Assembly (NCBI RefSeq): GCF_010993745.1
Contig: NZ_WOTN01000001.1
Location: forward strand, 623,235 to 687,234
Reading direction: 5' to 3'
Source of the DNA: Fodinicola acaciae
GTDB lineage: Bacteria; Actinomycetota; Actinomycetes; Mycobacteriales; HKI-0501
Length of the DNA stretch: 64,000 nucleotides
Shown here: positions 17,385 to 25,394 of the stretch, in pieces
How the letters are laid out: the number at the start of each line of letters is the position of its first letter
Position numbering within the stretch: the stretch's first letter is position 1
Made by a program: the position numbers and the translations under genes
The notes under the pieces: generated by a model
What the model saw: the letters and a program-made list of their open reading frames with translations, nothing else
Database searches by the model: none
What the model was told of the DNA's origin: nothing

Positions 17385-18656
17385 ATGAGCCGCCGTGTGG
17401 CGATCGTCGGTGCCAACCGAACCCCTTTCGCGCGATCCAACGGGCCGTACGCGACCGCGACAAACCAGGACATGCTGACCGCCGCGCTCGACGGCCTGAT
17501 CAGCCGGTTTTCGTTGCAGGGCGAGCTGCTCGGCGAGGTCGCCGCTGGAGCCGTGCTCAAACACAGCCGTGACTTCAATCTCACCCGCGAGGCGGTGCTC
17601 GGCAGCAAGCTCGACCCGCGTACGCCGGCGTACGACGTGCAGCAGGCCTGCGCGACCGGACTGGAGACGGTGACCCTGGTCGCCAACAAGATCGCGCTCG
17701 GCCAGATCGACGCCGGCATCGCCGGTGGTGTCGACACCGCCAGCGACGCGCCGATCGGCGTCAACGAAGACCTGCGCAAGGTGCTTTTACGCTTCAACCG
17801 CGCGAAAACTCCGCTGCAGCGGCTGGCGCTGGTCGGTTCGCTGCGGCCATGGCAGATCGTGCCGGACATTCCCCGCAACGCCGAGCCGCGCACCGGCATG
17901 TCGATGGGGGACCACGCCGCATTGACCGCGGCGCAGTGGTCGGTCGGCCGCGAGGAGCAGGACGAGCTTGCCGCGGCCAGCCACCAAAAACTGGCCGCCG
18001 CCTACGACGCCGGCTTTTTCGACGACCTGGTCACGCCGTATCTCGGCCTGGCTCGCGACCAGAACCTGCGGCCGGACTCCTCGGTGGAAAAGCTGGCGAA
18101 ACTCAAGCCGGCCTTCGGCGATCCGGAGACCGGCACGATGACCGCCGGCAACTCCACGCCGCTGACCGACGGTGCCTCTGCGGTTTTGTTGGCCAGCGAG
18201 GAATGGGCCGCGCAGCGACGACTTCCGGTGCTCGCGTACGTCGGCGACGTGCAAGCCGCCGCCGTCGACTTCGCGCTCGGTGACGACGGCCTGCTGACCG
18301 CGCCGGTCTACGCCGTGCCGCGGCTGCTCGCGCGTGCCGGCCTTTCGTTGCAGGACTTCGACTTCTACGAGATCCACGAGGCCTTCGCCTCGCAGGTGCT
18401 GGCGACCCTGAAGGCGTGGGAAGATCCGGTTTTCTGCAAGGAAAAGCTCGGCCTCGACGCGCCGCTCGGCTCGATCGACCGCGCGAAGCTCAATGTCAAC
18501 GGCTCGTCGCTGGCCGCTGGTCATCCGTTTGCCGCGACCGGTGGCCGGATTGTCGCGACGCTGGCGAAACTGTTGCGGCAGAAGGGTTCCGGCCGCGGCC
18601 TGATCTCGATCTGCGCCGCAGGCGGCCAAGGCTTGGTCGCGATCCTGGAGCGCTAA
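17385..18656 (+). CDS. fadA2: Acetyl-CoA C-acetyltransferase (thiolase), FadA2 type
   Basis: Cleaves 3-oxoacyl-CoA with CoA, or condenses two acyl-CoAs. The 423-residue protein has the nucleophile Cys89 in VQQACATGLE, the EIHEAFA motif, the histidine of GHPFAATGGR and the second cysteine in ISICAAGGQG. ATG 17385 follows AGGAG (17375-17379) at five bases. It is divergent from fabG4/maoC with shared operators; together they can run a reduction/hydration/thiolysis sequence on acyl chains. The stop overlaps that of the convergent DUF3159 gene by four bases. Confidence 0.95.
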   Translation: MSRRVAIVGANRTPFARSNGPYATATNQDMLTAALDGLISRFSLQGELLGEVAAGAVLKHSRDFNLTREAVLGSKLDPRTPAYDVQQACATGLETVTLVANKIALGQIDAGIAGGVDTASDAPIGVNEDLRKVLLRFNRAKTPLQRLALVGSLRPWQIVPDIPRNAEPRTGMSMGDHAALTAAQWSVGREEQDELAAASHQKLAAAYDAGFFDDLVTPYLGLARDQNLRPDSSVEKLAKLKPAFGDPETGTMTAGNSTPLTDGASAVLLASEEWAAQRRLPVLAYVGDVQAAAVDFALGDDGLLTAPVYAVPRLLARAGLSLQDFDFYEIHEAFASQVLATLKAWEDPVFCKEKLGLDAPLGSIDRAKLNVNGSSLAAGHPFAATGGRIVATLAKLLRQKGSGRGLISICAAGGQGLVAILER

Positions 18657-19255
18657 ACCTCGGCACGTCGCAGAATGCGCCAACAGATGTACAGGCACAC
18701 GCCAGCAGCCGGGGTCTGCAGCAGTGTCGACGCGATCCCGAGTGGCGTCAGCGCGCCGGCCAGATAGAGCGGCACGAGTACGGCCGTGGCGAGGGCGCAT
18801 TTGGCGAGAAAGATCAGCGTGCACAGCTGATAACGGCGCCGCTGAGTACGGTCGCGCCGCCATCTGAGCCGTTCGCCGCGCAGCCCGCCGGCCACCAGCC
18901 CGACGAGCGGCCACCGGGCGAGGATGGAGAGCAGGAGCACCGCGGTGAGGCCGGCCTCGGTGACGACGACCTCGAGATAGAAGTCGACCGCGTGCCCGGT
19001 GCTGCCGGCGAGCAACGTCGAGACGCCGACGACGACCAACCCGATCGCGGCCGACCAGTAGCTGCGGTCACTCCAGATGCGTACGACCGCGAAGGCCAGC
19101 ACTGAGCCGACCGCCACCAGCGCCGAGGTGAGCACCTGGCCGCTGACCTGGTACGCGAGCAGGAACACGACCTTCGACGCGACCGCCTCGGCGACCGTAC
19201 GCCAGCCACCGACGGCCGCGAACAGTGACAGCGACTTCCGCGTGAAGACGTTCAC
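18653..19255 (-). CDS. DUF3159-family membrane protein
   Basis: Function unknown. The 200 residues hold about six hydrophobic segments, with the family-like features GGWRTVAEAVASKVVFLLAY near the start, RWPLVGLVAGGLRGE, WRRDR, and LPLYLAGAL-like text towards the end. I assign DUF3159 from pattern memory. GTG 19255 overlaps the stop of the upstream FAD monooxygenase gene as GTGA, so it is translated from that mRNA. Confidence 0.75.
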   Translation of the reverse strand: MNVFTRKSLSLFAAVGGWRTVAEAVASKVVFLLAYQVSGQVLTSALVAVGSVLAFAVVRIWSDRSYWSAAIGLVVVGVSTLLAGSTGHAVDFYLEVVVTEAGLTAVLLLSILARWPLVGLVAGGLRGERLRWRRDRTQRRRYQLCTLIFLAKCALATAVLVPLYLAGALTPLGIASTLLQTPAAGVCLYICWRILRRAEV

Positions 19256-20334
19256 GCCGTGCGCTCCGAGACGTAGTTGTCCTGCCGCATCCGCTCCTCG
19301 TACGAGCCGATGGCATCGAGCAGCGACAGCTCACCGCGGTCAGCGCGTACGAGCGCGTCGCGGAGCCGACGTGCGTCCTGCATGGCCAGATTGCCGCCAA
19401 AACCCGGTGCGACATGGATGGCGTCGCCGATGACCGTGACCGGATGCGTAGGCCAGGCGGCCATCGGTGGGATCACGCCGATCCGCAACGGGACGGTCAG
19501 CTGAGGCCAGGCCTGGTCGACCACGTTCCGCAGCGTCGGATGCAGGCCGGCGGCCAGGTCGCGCGCGTCGACGTTCTGTCCAGTCGTCGGCATGCACCAC
19601 ATCAGGTAGTCCTCGGCATCGGCGAGCGCCGCGGCGGGAACGGCCGGCAGCCAGCGATCGCGGGCGACCAGCGGCGGCTCGAGGAACCGGTGTGGCCCCA
19701 GCGCCATCATCATGCCGTCGGCCTGCACGCTTGCCGCGTTGTCCCCGATCAGCTCCAGCAACCCCGTGTGCGCCACGGCGCGAACCGGCGTGGCCCCCAT
19801 CAGCATCCGCCGGCCCGTGTCGATGACCTGCACGTGCGGCAGAAACTGCCTGCGTACGGCCGAACCGACGCCGTCCGCGCCGACGAGCACGTCGGCCGTC
19901 TCGACGCTGCCGTCGGCGAACCAGGCCTGGACGTCGTCGGCACGCAGCTCGTACCGGAGAAACGCCGCCTCGAACCGTACGGCGTCGTCCAGGCCCGTCA
20001 GCAGCACCGCGCGCAGCAGCCGCCGGCTGGTCTGCCGCCCAGGCCGAGCCATCACGCTGTCGGCCACCCGCGTGCCGACGACGGCCAGGCCCTCGGACAA
20101 CAACACGGTCCGGTCGCGCGGAGGCCCCATCGTCGCCTGTGCCATGGCGAAATGCGGCGGCGGCAGGCACTCACGCAGCGCGGTCGTCCCGCGCTCGTCC
20201 ATGTGCAGGCTCACGCCTTGCGTACGGCCCCGCGCGCCGTCTCGCTCGTACACGACGACCTCGATGCCGGCCGTCCGCAGCCCGTGCGCCAGCGTCAGGC
20301 CGCCAAGACCCGCGCCGACGATGATCACTCGCAT
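19252..20334 (-). CDS. FAD-dependent monooxygenase
   Basis: Group A flavin hydroxylase of 360 residues. VIIVGAGLGGLTLAHGL (residues 3-19) binds the ADP part of FAD, LVGADGVGSAVRR is the DG motif, and VTVIGDAIHVAPGFGGNLAMQDA is the GD motif (residues about 285-310). The substrate is unknown; relatives hydroxylate aromatics or inactivate antibiotics such as tetracyclines and rifamycins. It is divergent from a tetR gene, with a 9-3-9 palindrome between them, so it is probably induced by the compound that TetR senses. The next gene overlaps it. Confidence 0.88.
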   Translation of the reverse strand: MRVIIVGAGLGGLTLAHGLRTAGIEVVVYERDGARGRTQGVSLHMDERGTTALRECLPPPHFAMAQATMGPPRDRTVLLSEGLAVVGTRVADSVMARPGRQTSRRLLRAVLLTGLDDAVRFEAAFLRYELRADDVQAWFADGSVETADVLVGADGVGSAVRRQFLPHVQVIDTGRRMLMGATPVRAVAHTGLLELIGDNAASVQADGMMMALGPHRFLEPPLVARDRWLPAVPAAALADAEDYLMWCMPTTGQNVDARDLAAGLHPTLRNVVDQAWPQLTVPLRIGVIPPMAAWPTHPVTVIGDAIHVAPGFGGNLAMQDARRLRDALVRADRGELSLLDAIGSYEERMRQDNYVSERTA

Positions 20335-20344
20335 GCGTACACCT

Positions 20345-20391
20345 TTCTTCATCAACGATGAAGAAGAGCATACTCCACCATTGATGAAGAA
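20345..20391. promoter_or_regulatory. TetR operator between FAD monooxygenase and tetR
   Basis: TTCTTCATC-AAC-GATGAAGAA (20345-20365) is a perfect 9-3-9 inverted repeat. GATGAAGAA recurs at 20383-20391 as a half site. It lies in the divergent gap, so the adjacent TetR is the likely binder. Confidence 0.7.
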
Positions 20392-20415
20392 AATTGTGGA
20401 TACACTCGCGCCGTC

Positions 20416-21012
20416 ATGGCAGAGCACTCGACGCGACGCTCCGGTCGCTGGCGGTCCGGCGAACAGAGCCGGCAGCGGATCCTGGCGGCCGCGCGCGAAC
20501 ACTTCCGCGCGCACGGATACGCCGGCACCACCGTCCGCGCGGTCGCCGCCGAGGCCGGTGTAGATCCGGCGATGGTGTTCTATTTCTTCGGCAACAAGCA
20601 GGGCCTGTTCGGCGCGGCGATCGACATGTACGCCGGCCTGCCGCCGGCCATCGACGCCATGTTCGCCGCCGGCCTGGACGGCATCGGCGACCGGCTGGTC
20701 CGTACGCTGGTGGAAAACATGGACCAGTCCGACAAGGCGCCGCTGGCTCTGCTCAACGGTCCGGGTCCGCAGCCCGACTATGTCGAGGGGCTGCTGCGCG
20801 AATACATCGAGCGAGAGATCACCGGCCGGCTGACCGCGCTGCTGGACGCGCCGGACGCGGCGATGCGCGTCGGCATGGTCAACGTCCAGCTCCTCGGCCT
20901 GGCCGTCACGCGTTACGTCATCAAGCTCGAACCGATCGCGTCCGCGACCGTCAACGAGCTGGTCGAGCGCTTCGGCGCGATCGCGCAACGCTGTCTCACC
21001 GGCACGTCCTGA
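20416..21012 (+). CDS. TetR-family regulator
   Basis: The 198-residue protein has the TetR DNA-binding part at residues about 15-60 (QRILAAAREHFRAHGYAG, then VRAVAAEAGVDPAMVFYFFG). The C-terminal half resembles the TetR_C type in which the ligand pocket is built from LTALLDAPDA and following helices. TACACT (20401-20406) is a possible -10 box ten bases before the ATG, so the leader is very short. It probably represses itself and the divergent FAD monooxygenase. Confidence 0.88.
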   Translation: MAEHSTRRSGRWRSGEQSRQRILAAAREHFRAHGYAGTTVRAVAAEAGVDPAMVFYFFGNKQGLFGAAIDMYAGLPPAIDAMFAAGLDGIGDRLVRTLVENMDQSDKAPLALLNGPGPQPDYVEGLLREYIEREITGRLTALLDAPDAAMRVGMVNVQLLGLAVTRYVIKLEPIASATVNELVERFGAIAQRCLTGTS

Positions 21013-21052
21013 CGGGCTGGTCCGGCGCCGGCAGCGGTCGTACGGTGTGACG

Positions 21053-22792
21053 ATGGACGGACCAGTCCGGATCGGCAACTTCTCCGGCTATCTCGGCGAC
21101 CGGTTCACCGCGATCGACGAGGTGATGGCCGGCGATCCGGTCGACGTGCTGATGGGGGACTATCTCGCCGAAGTCACCCTGGCGGCCTTGTCCGGCAGGG
21201 AAAGTCGCGGCTATGTCGGCTATTTCGTCAACCAGATCCGGCCACATCTGGCGGCCATCGCCGACCGTGGCATGAAGGTGGTGACCAACGCCGGTGGCTT
21301 CGCACCAGCGGCGCTCGCCGAGGCGTTGAGCGGTCACGGCCTGCGCGTGGCGTACGTCGAAGGCGACAACGTGCTCGACCGCCTCGGCGCGTACGCGGAT
21401 GCCGGTCATCGCTTGGAAAATCTCGACACCGGCGAGCCGCTGGCGGCCTGGGGCCGTCAACCTGTGGCGGCCAACGCATACCTCGGCGGCTGGGGGATTG
21501 CCAGGGCATTGCGCGAAGGCGCCGACATCGTCGTGTGTGGTCGGGTCACGGACGCGTCGCTGACCGCTGGACCGGCGGCGTGGTGGCATGGGTGGAGCGA
21601 GGACGACTGGGACGCGCTGGCCGGTGCCGTGGTCGCCGGGCACGTGGTCGAGTGCGGCGCGCACGCCACCGGCGGAAACTTCTCTGGATTCACGCGGATT
21701 CCGCACCTGCTCGCGCCGGGTTTTCCGATCGCGGAGATCGCCGCTGACGGCACGAGCGTGATCACGAAACACTCGCGCGACGATGGTGCGGTCACCGTCG
21801 ACACTGTGACAGCGCAACTGTTGTACGAGATCCAGGGACCGCGATATCTGAATCCGGACGTCACCGTCGATCTGCAGAGCGTGGAGCCGCGTCAACTTTC
21901 GCCCGGCCGCGTGGAAATCCGCGGCGCGACAGGTTCACCGCCGCCACCGACGACAAAGGTAGCGGTCTTCGCGCCGGTCGGCTATGAAATCGTCAACACA
22001 GTTTTCGTGACGGCGCCCGACGTGGACCAGAAAATCGACCTGCTGAAAGCACAGATCGGCAACGACCTGCCGGACGGCGTCGAGGTGCACTTCACGCGTA
22101 TCGGCTCGGCGGCTGACAATCCGCGTACGCAGTGGGACGCGACCGTCGCGTTGCGCGTGATGGCGACCGCCGCCGAACGCGATCCGCTGATGCGGCTGCA
22201 GCTCGCGCGGCGGCTGACGTCGCTTTATCTGCAAAGCATTCCGGGTTTCTATCATGACGGCGGCTCGCAGCTGACCGGCACGCCGAAACCGCGGATCGAC
22301 TTCTGGCCGGCGTTGTTGCCGATGTCGGCAGTCGACCACCGCGTCGTTGTCGAGGGACGGACGTACGATATTCCGGCGCGAGCCAAGACCGAGATCACCA
22401 GCCAGCCAACGCACCCGGAGCCCATGGAGCCGCCGCCAGCGACGGACGTACGCGAGGTGCCGCTCGGCACCATCGCGTACGCGCGCAGCGGCGACAAGGG
22501 CGGCAACAGCAACGTCGGCATCTGGGTCAGCGACGACCGGGCCTGGCCGTGGCTGCGGCAGGCACTGTCCACTGTGGAGCTTCGCCGGCTGGTGCCGGAG
22601 CTGGCCGGCCTTGAGGTCGTACGCCACGAGTTTCCGCGGCTGCGCGCGGTGCACTTCGTGCTGAAGGGACTGCTCGGCACCGGGGGCTCGGCGAACCTGC
22701 GCGTCGACCGGGTGGGGAAGGCGGTCGGCGAGTACATCCGCGCCAAGCACCTGCCGGTGCCGGTGGAGTTGCTGGAGCACAGCGCCAACTGA
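21053..22792 (+). CDS. AtuA-like protein (DUF1446, acyclic terpene utilization family)
   Basis: Exact reaction unknown. The 579 residues start with VRIGNFSGYLGDRF and include KVVTNAGGFAP, GRVTDASLTAGPAAWW and CGAHATGGNFSGF, which I recognise from the AtuA/DUF1446 family. A C-terminal domain starts at about residue 470 (GTIAYARSGDKGGNSNVG), also typical. AtuA is needed for citronellol/geraniol degradation in Pseudomonas, but many actinobacterial relatives are uncharacterised. ATG 21053 was chosen; GTG 21047 in the same frame is possible. It starts 40 bases after tetR and may be its transcriptional partner. Confidence 0.85.
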   Translation: MDGPVRIGNFSGYLGDRFTAIDEVMAGDPVDVLMGDYLAEVTLAALSGRESRGYVGYFVNQIRPHLAAIADRGMKVVTNAGGFAPAALAEALSGHGLRVAYVEGDNVLDRLGAYADAGHRLENLDTGEPLAAWGRQPVAANAYLGGWGIARALREGADIVVCGRVTDASLTAGPAAWWHGWSEDDWDALAGAVVAGHVVECGAHATGGNFSGFTRIPHLLAPGFPIAEIAADGTSVITKHSRDDGAVTVDTVTAQLLYEIQGPRYLNPDVTVDLQSVEPRQLSPGRVEIRGATGSPPPPTTKVAVFAPVGYEIVNTVFVTAPDVDQKIDLLKAQIGNDLPDGVEVHFTRIGSAADNPRTQWDATVALRVMATAAERDPLMRLQLARRLTSLYLQSIPGFYHDGGSQLTGTPKPRIDFWPALLPMSAVDHRVVVEGRTYDIPARAKTEITSQPTHPEPMEPPPATDVREVPLGTIAYARSGDKGGNSNVGIWVSDDRAWPWLRQALSTVELRRLVPELAGLEVVRHEFPRLRAVHFVLKGLLGTGGSANLRVDRVGKAVGEYIRAKHLPVPVELLEHSAN

Positions 22793-22830
22793 AGGCGTCC
22801 GCGTTTGACGCGATCTTGGTTCCGGGAGTA

Positions 22831-22863
22831 GAACTTAGATCGTCATCAACGAACTAAGTTCGT
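22831..22863. promoter_or_regulatory. Dyad before the second FAD monooxygenase
   Basis: ACGAACT-A-AGTTCGT (22849-22863) is a perfect 7-1-7 palindrome. GAACTTAG at 22831-22838 repeats one arm in inverted form relative to 22854-22861. It lies 15 bases before the start at 22879. No regulator gene is next to it. Confidence 0.5.
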
Positions 22864-22878
22864 ACGTCTGGAGACGCG

Positions 22879-24006
22879 ATGCGAGTTTCCGTGGTGGGAG
22901 CCGGCCTCGGCGGCCTGGCTCTCGCGCAGGGTCTGCGCGGCGCCGGGATCGACGCCGAGGTGTTCGAGCGCGACCCGGGGATCGTCGCGCGGTTCCAGGG
23001 CTATCGGCTCGTGCTGGACTTGGTCGGCTTCCAGGCGGTGCGCGACTGCCTGCCGGCGCGGTGGCATCCGTTGCTGGACGAGATCGTCATGGATGCCTCG
23101 GCTGAGCAACTGATCCTGGACCCGCAGCTGACCGAGATCGGCCGGCTCGGCGCGAGCCGCACCGGCATCGTGGTCGACCGGCAGGTGTTGCGGCACCTGT
23201 TGCTGACCGGCCTCACCGTACGCACGGATGCCGCGCTGACCGGCTACGACGTGCTGCCCGACGGCAATGTCGAGGCTCATTTCGCTCGCCGCGACCCGGT
23301 CGCCGCCGATCTGCTCGTCGGCGCGGACGGCGTCACCTCCGCGGTCCGCTCGGTGTTGTCGCCGCGGACGACCCCGACCGACACCGGCGTCCGTTTTGTC
23401 ATCGGCCGCACTCCGCTGACCGACGAGTTCGTCAGCCTGTCCAAGGCGTACGGCTCGAAGGTCGCCGGCGACGGCGTCAGCCTCCTGCTCGGCGCGATGC
23501 GCTTCCGTACCCCGCCGAAGCGAGCCGCCGAGCAACTGGCACCCGAGGTCACGCTGCCGGACATCGGGGACTACGTACGCTGGGCCATGATCCTTCCGCC
23601 GGATGGCCTGCCGGCGGACCTGACCGCGCGGGATGCCGTGTTGTCCAGGATGGACGGTTGGCACCCGGAGCTGCGCGCGCTGATCGAGCAGGCCGACCCG
23701 GACAACAGCGCGCTGCTGTCCATCCGCGTGGTCACGCCCGGTGAGCGCTGGCCGTCCGGCCCGGTCACGCTGCTCGGCGACGCGATCCACGCCACCTCGC
23801 CAACCGGCGGCAACGGCGCGAACACCGCCCTGCGCGATGCCGACCTGCTGCGCCGTTGCCTGATCGAGGTCAACGAAGGCCGCCAGGATCTGCTCAGCGC
23901 GGTCGACGACTACGAGCGGCGGATGTTCGACTACGGCGCCGAGGCCGTACGCGGCAGTCTTGCGAAGCTGCCCGCCTTCACACCTGGCGCACTGTCGGAT
24001 TGTTGA
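22879..24006 (+). CDS. FAD-dependent monooxygenase
   Basis: Group A flavin hydroxylase of 375 residues, related to but distinct from the one at 19252. VSVVGAGLGGLALAQGL (3-19) binds FAD, LLVGADGVTSAVRS is the DG motif and VTLLGDAIHATSPTGGNGAN the GD motif. Substrate unknown. GGAG is placed well before ATG 22879. A palindrome upstream suggests repressor control. Its stop codon lies inside the operator/promoter of the next gene (23999-24032). Confidence 0.88.
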   Translation: MRVSVVGAGLGGLALAQGLRGAGIDAEVFERDPGIVARFQGYRLVLDLVGFQAVRDCLPARWHPLLDEIVMDASAEQLILDPQLTEIGRLGASRTGIVVDRQVLRHLLLTGLTVRTDAALTGYDVLPDGNVEAHFARRDPVAADLLVGADGVTSAVRSVLSPRTTPTDTGVRFVIGRTPLTDEFVSLSKAYGSKVAGDGVSLLLGAMRFRTPPKRAAEQLAPEVTLPDIGDYVRWAMILPPDGLPADLTARDAVLSRMDGWHPELRALIEQADPDNSALLSIRVVTPGERWPSGPVTLLGDAIHATSPTGGNGANTALRDADLLRRCLIEVNEGRQDLLSAVDDYERRMFDYGAEAVRGSLAKLPAFTPGALSDC

Positions 24007-24032
24007 CAATAGGACGAGGCGCTCGTTACCGT
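23999..24032 (+). promoter_or_regulatory. Promoter with ATTGTTGACAAT operator for the DUF3830 gene
   Basis: TTGACA (24003-24008), an 18-base gap and TACCGT (24027-24032) form a good promoter. The palindrome ATTGT-TG-ACAAT (23999-24010) overlaps the -35 box, which suits repression. A matching palindrome lies at 26658-26669 before the aminotransferase. The shape resembles operators of GntR regulators with FCD domains, but a TetR is possible. Confidence 0.6.
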
Positions 24033-24067
24033 GCCGGTACGATACGGATCGCGCGAGAGGCGGGTTG

Positions 24068-24568
24068 ATGGCTCGGTATATCACGATTTCGCTGGACAAG
24101 CGGGGTGTCACGTGCCGGGCCAGGCTGCTCGACCAGGAGGCGCCGCGCACCTGCGCCGCGGTGTGGGACGCGCTGCCGCAGTCCGGCGACGCGTACCACG
24201 CCAAATACGCGCGCAACGAGATCTACGCGTTGGTGCCGTCTTTCTCCGACAACCCCCCGGGCCCGGAAAACCCAACGGTGACACCGATTCCTGGCGACGT
24301 GTGCTATTTCGGCTTCGAGCCGTGGCAGATCGGCAATCCGGCATACGGCTACAACGACGGCAGCGAGGCGCACAGCGGCGAGCATGTCGTGGACCTCGCG
24401 CTTTTCTACGGTCGTAACAATTTGCTGATCAACGGCGACCAGGGCTGGGTGCCCGGCAACGTGTTCGCCACCATCGAGGACGGCCTGGCCGACATCGCCG
24501 CCGCGGCGCAGGATCTGTGGCTGCGTGGCGTGGAAGGCGAAACGCTCAGCTTCCGCCGCGCCGACTAA
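24068..24568 (+). CDS. DUF3830 family protein
   Basis: The 166-residue protein has the family pattern RYITISLDKRGVTCRARLLD, APRTCAAVWDALP, AYHAKYARNEIYALVP and TPIPGDVCYFGFEP. The family is thought to have a cyclophilin-like fold; its role is not established. GAGAGG precedes ATG 24068. It has its own promoter with an operator that recurs before the aminotransferase gene at 26630, so it may work with that nitrogen-related cluster. Repeat copy R2 follows it. Confidence 0.85.
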   Translation: MARYITISLDKRGVTCRARLLDQEAPRTCAAVWDALPQSGDAYHAKYARNEIYALVPSFSDNPPGPENPTVTPIPGDVCYFGFEPWQIGNPAYGYNDGSEAHSGEHVVDLALFYGRNNLLINGDQGWVPGNVFATIEDGLADIAAAAQDLWLRGVEGETLSFRRAD

Positions 24569-24614
24569 GCTCGCCGACGGGTGAGAACGGACAAACCGGA
24601 CCAGGAGTGTGGCT

Positions 24615-24745
24615 GGGGCGCCCGAGGTGCCATGGTGTGAATGTCGAGTTACTAGCGCTGGATGCAAGGAACAAGGCTGTCACACCCGCGCGACCGCAGG
24701 TCCCTGTTGCGGGTGTGACTGCTGAGCCGCATTGTCAGCCACAGT
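24615..24745. repeat. Dispersed repeat family, copy R2
   Basis: Bases 24615-24635 match the start of R1, and 24637-24680 match R1 bases 111-157 (about 89 per cent identity by eye). The roughly 90 bases between these blocks in R1 are missing. The peptide-like frame continues past the position of the R1 stop, because TGA has become CGA. It lies between the DUF3830 and tetR genes, where I see nothing else. Confidence 0.7.
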
Positions 24746-24818
24746 GGTCACCTCGGTATCGCCTGGCCGCCATTCAAAGCCGTAGCTGCTGCGTTTTCGT
24801 AGTCAGTATCATGACGGC

Positions 24819-25394
24819 ATGCAGGAGATCAGCCGGCGCGAGCGCAAGAAGCGGCAGACCCGCACCACGATCGGCGACACCGCCTTGCGGCTTTTCCTTG
24901 AGCGCGGCTTCGACGCGGTCAGCATCAAGGAGATCGCGGACGAGGCCGATGTCGCGGTCACCACGATTTTCAAGCATTTCCCGAGCAAAGAGGCGCTGAT
25001 CTTCGACGAGGACGCGGACATCGAGGCCGGGCTCGTCTCGGCCGTACGCGACCGCGCGCCAGGTCAGTCGGTGCTCGATGGCTTGCGCGACCACATCATC
25101 GCGAGCTCGCATCCGGAAAGCGCGGAAATGCGCGCGTTTCTGCGCTTGATCGACGAGACGCCGGCGCTGCGTGACTACGGCCATCGCATGTGGATGCGGC
25201 ATGAAACGGCTCTGGCTCAGGCGATCGCGGAGGAGACCGGCGCCGCGTCTGACGACATCAAGCCAGCGGCGCTGGCGCATTTTGCCCTGGAAACGCGTGC
25301 CGTCGTACGCGACCGCGCCGACCGCGAGCAGGCCTTGAAAGACGCCTTCGAGCTGCTGGCGATCGGCGCGGATGCCGCGTTTTTACAGCGCTGA
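24819..25394 (+). CDS. TetR-family regulator
   Basis: The 191-residue protein has RRERKKRQTRTTIGDTALRL and the helix-turn-helix IKEIADEADVAVTTIFKHFP (residues about 30-55). TATCAT (24807-24812) lies seven bases before ATG 24819, so the mRNA is probably leaderless. It lies between the DUF3830 gene and the aminotransferase, both of which carry ATTGTYRACAAT palindromes, so it is one candidate for binding them. Its end overlaps the convergent aminotransferase by 12 bases. Confidence 0.87.
   Translation: MQEISRRERKKRQTRTTIGDTALRLFLERGFDAVSIKEIADEADVAVTTIFKHFPSKEALIFDEDADIEAGLVSAVRDRAPGQSVLDGLRDHIIASSHPESAEMRAFLRLIDETPALRDYGHRMWMRHETALAQAIAEETGAASDDIKPAALAHFALETRAVVRDRADREQALKDAFELLAIGADAAFLQR

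Noticed and set aside
19252-21078. One 608-codon minus-strand protein including the FAD monooxygenase
   Set aside because: The part before ATG 20334 runs through the operator and antisense to the tetR gene; the FAD motif starts at the ATG.
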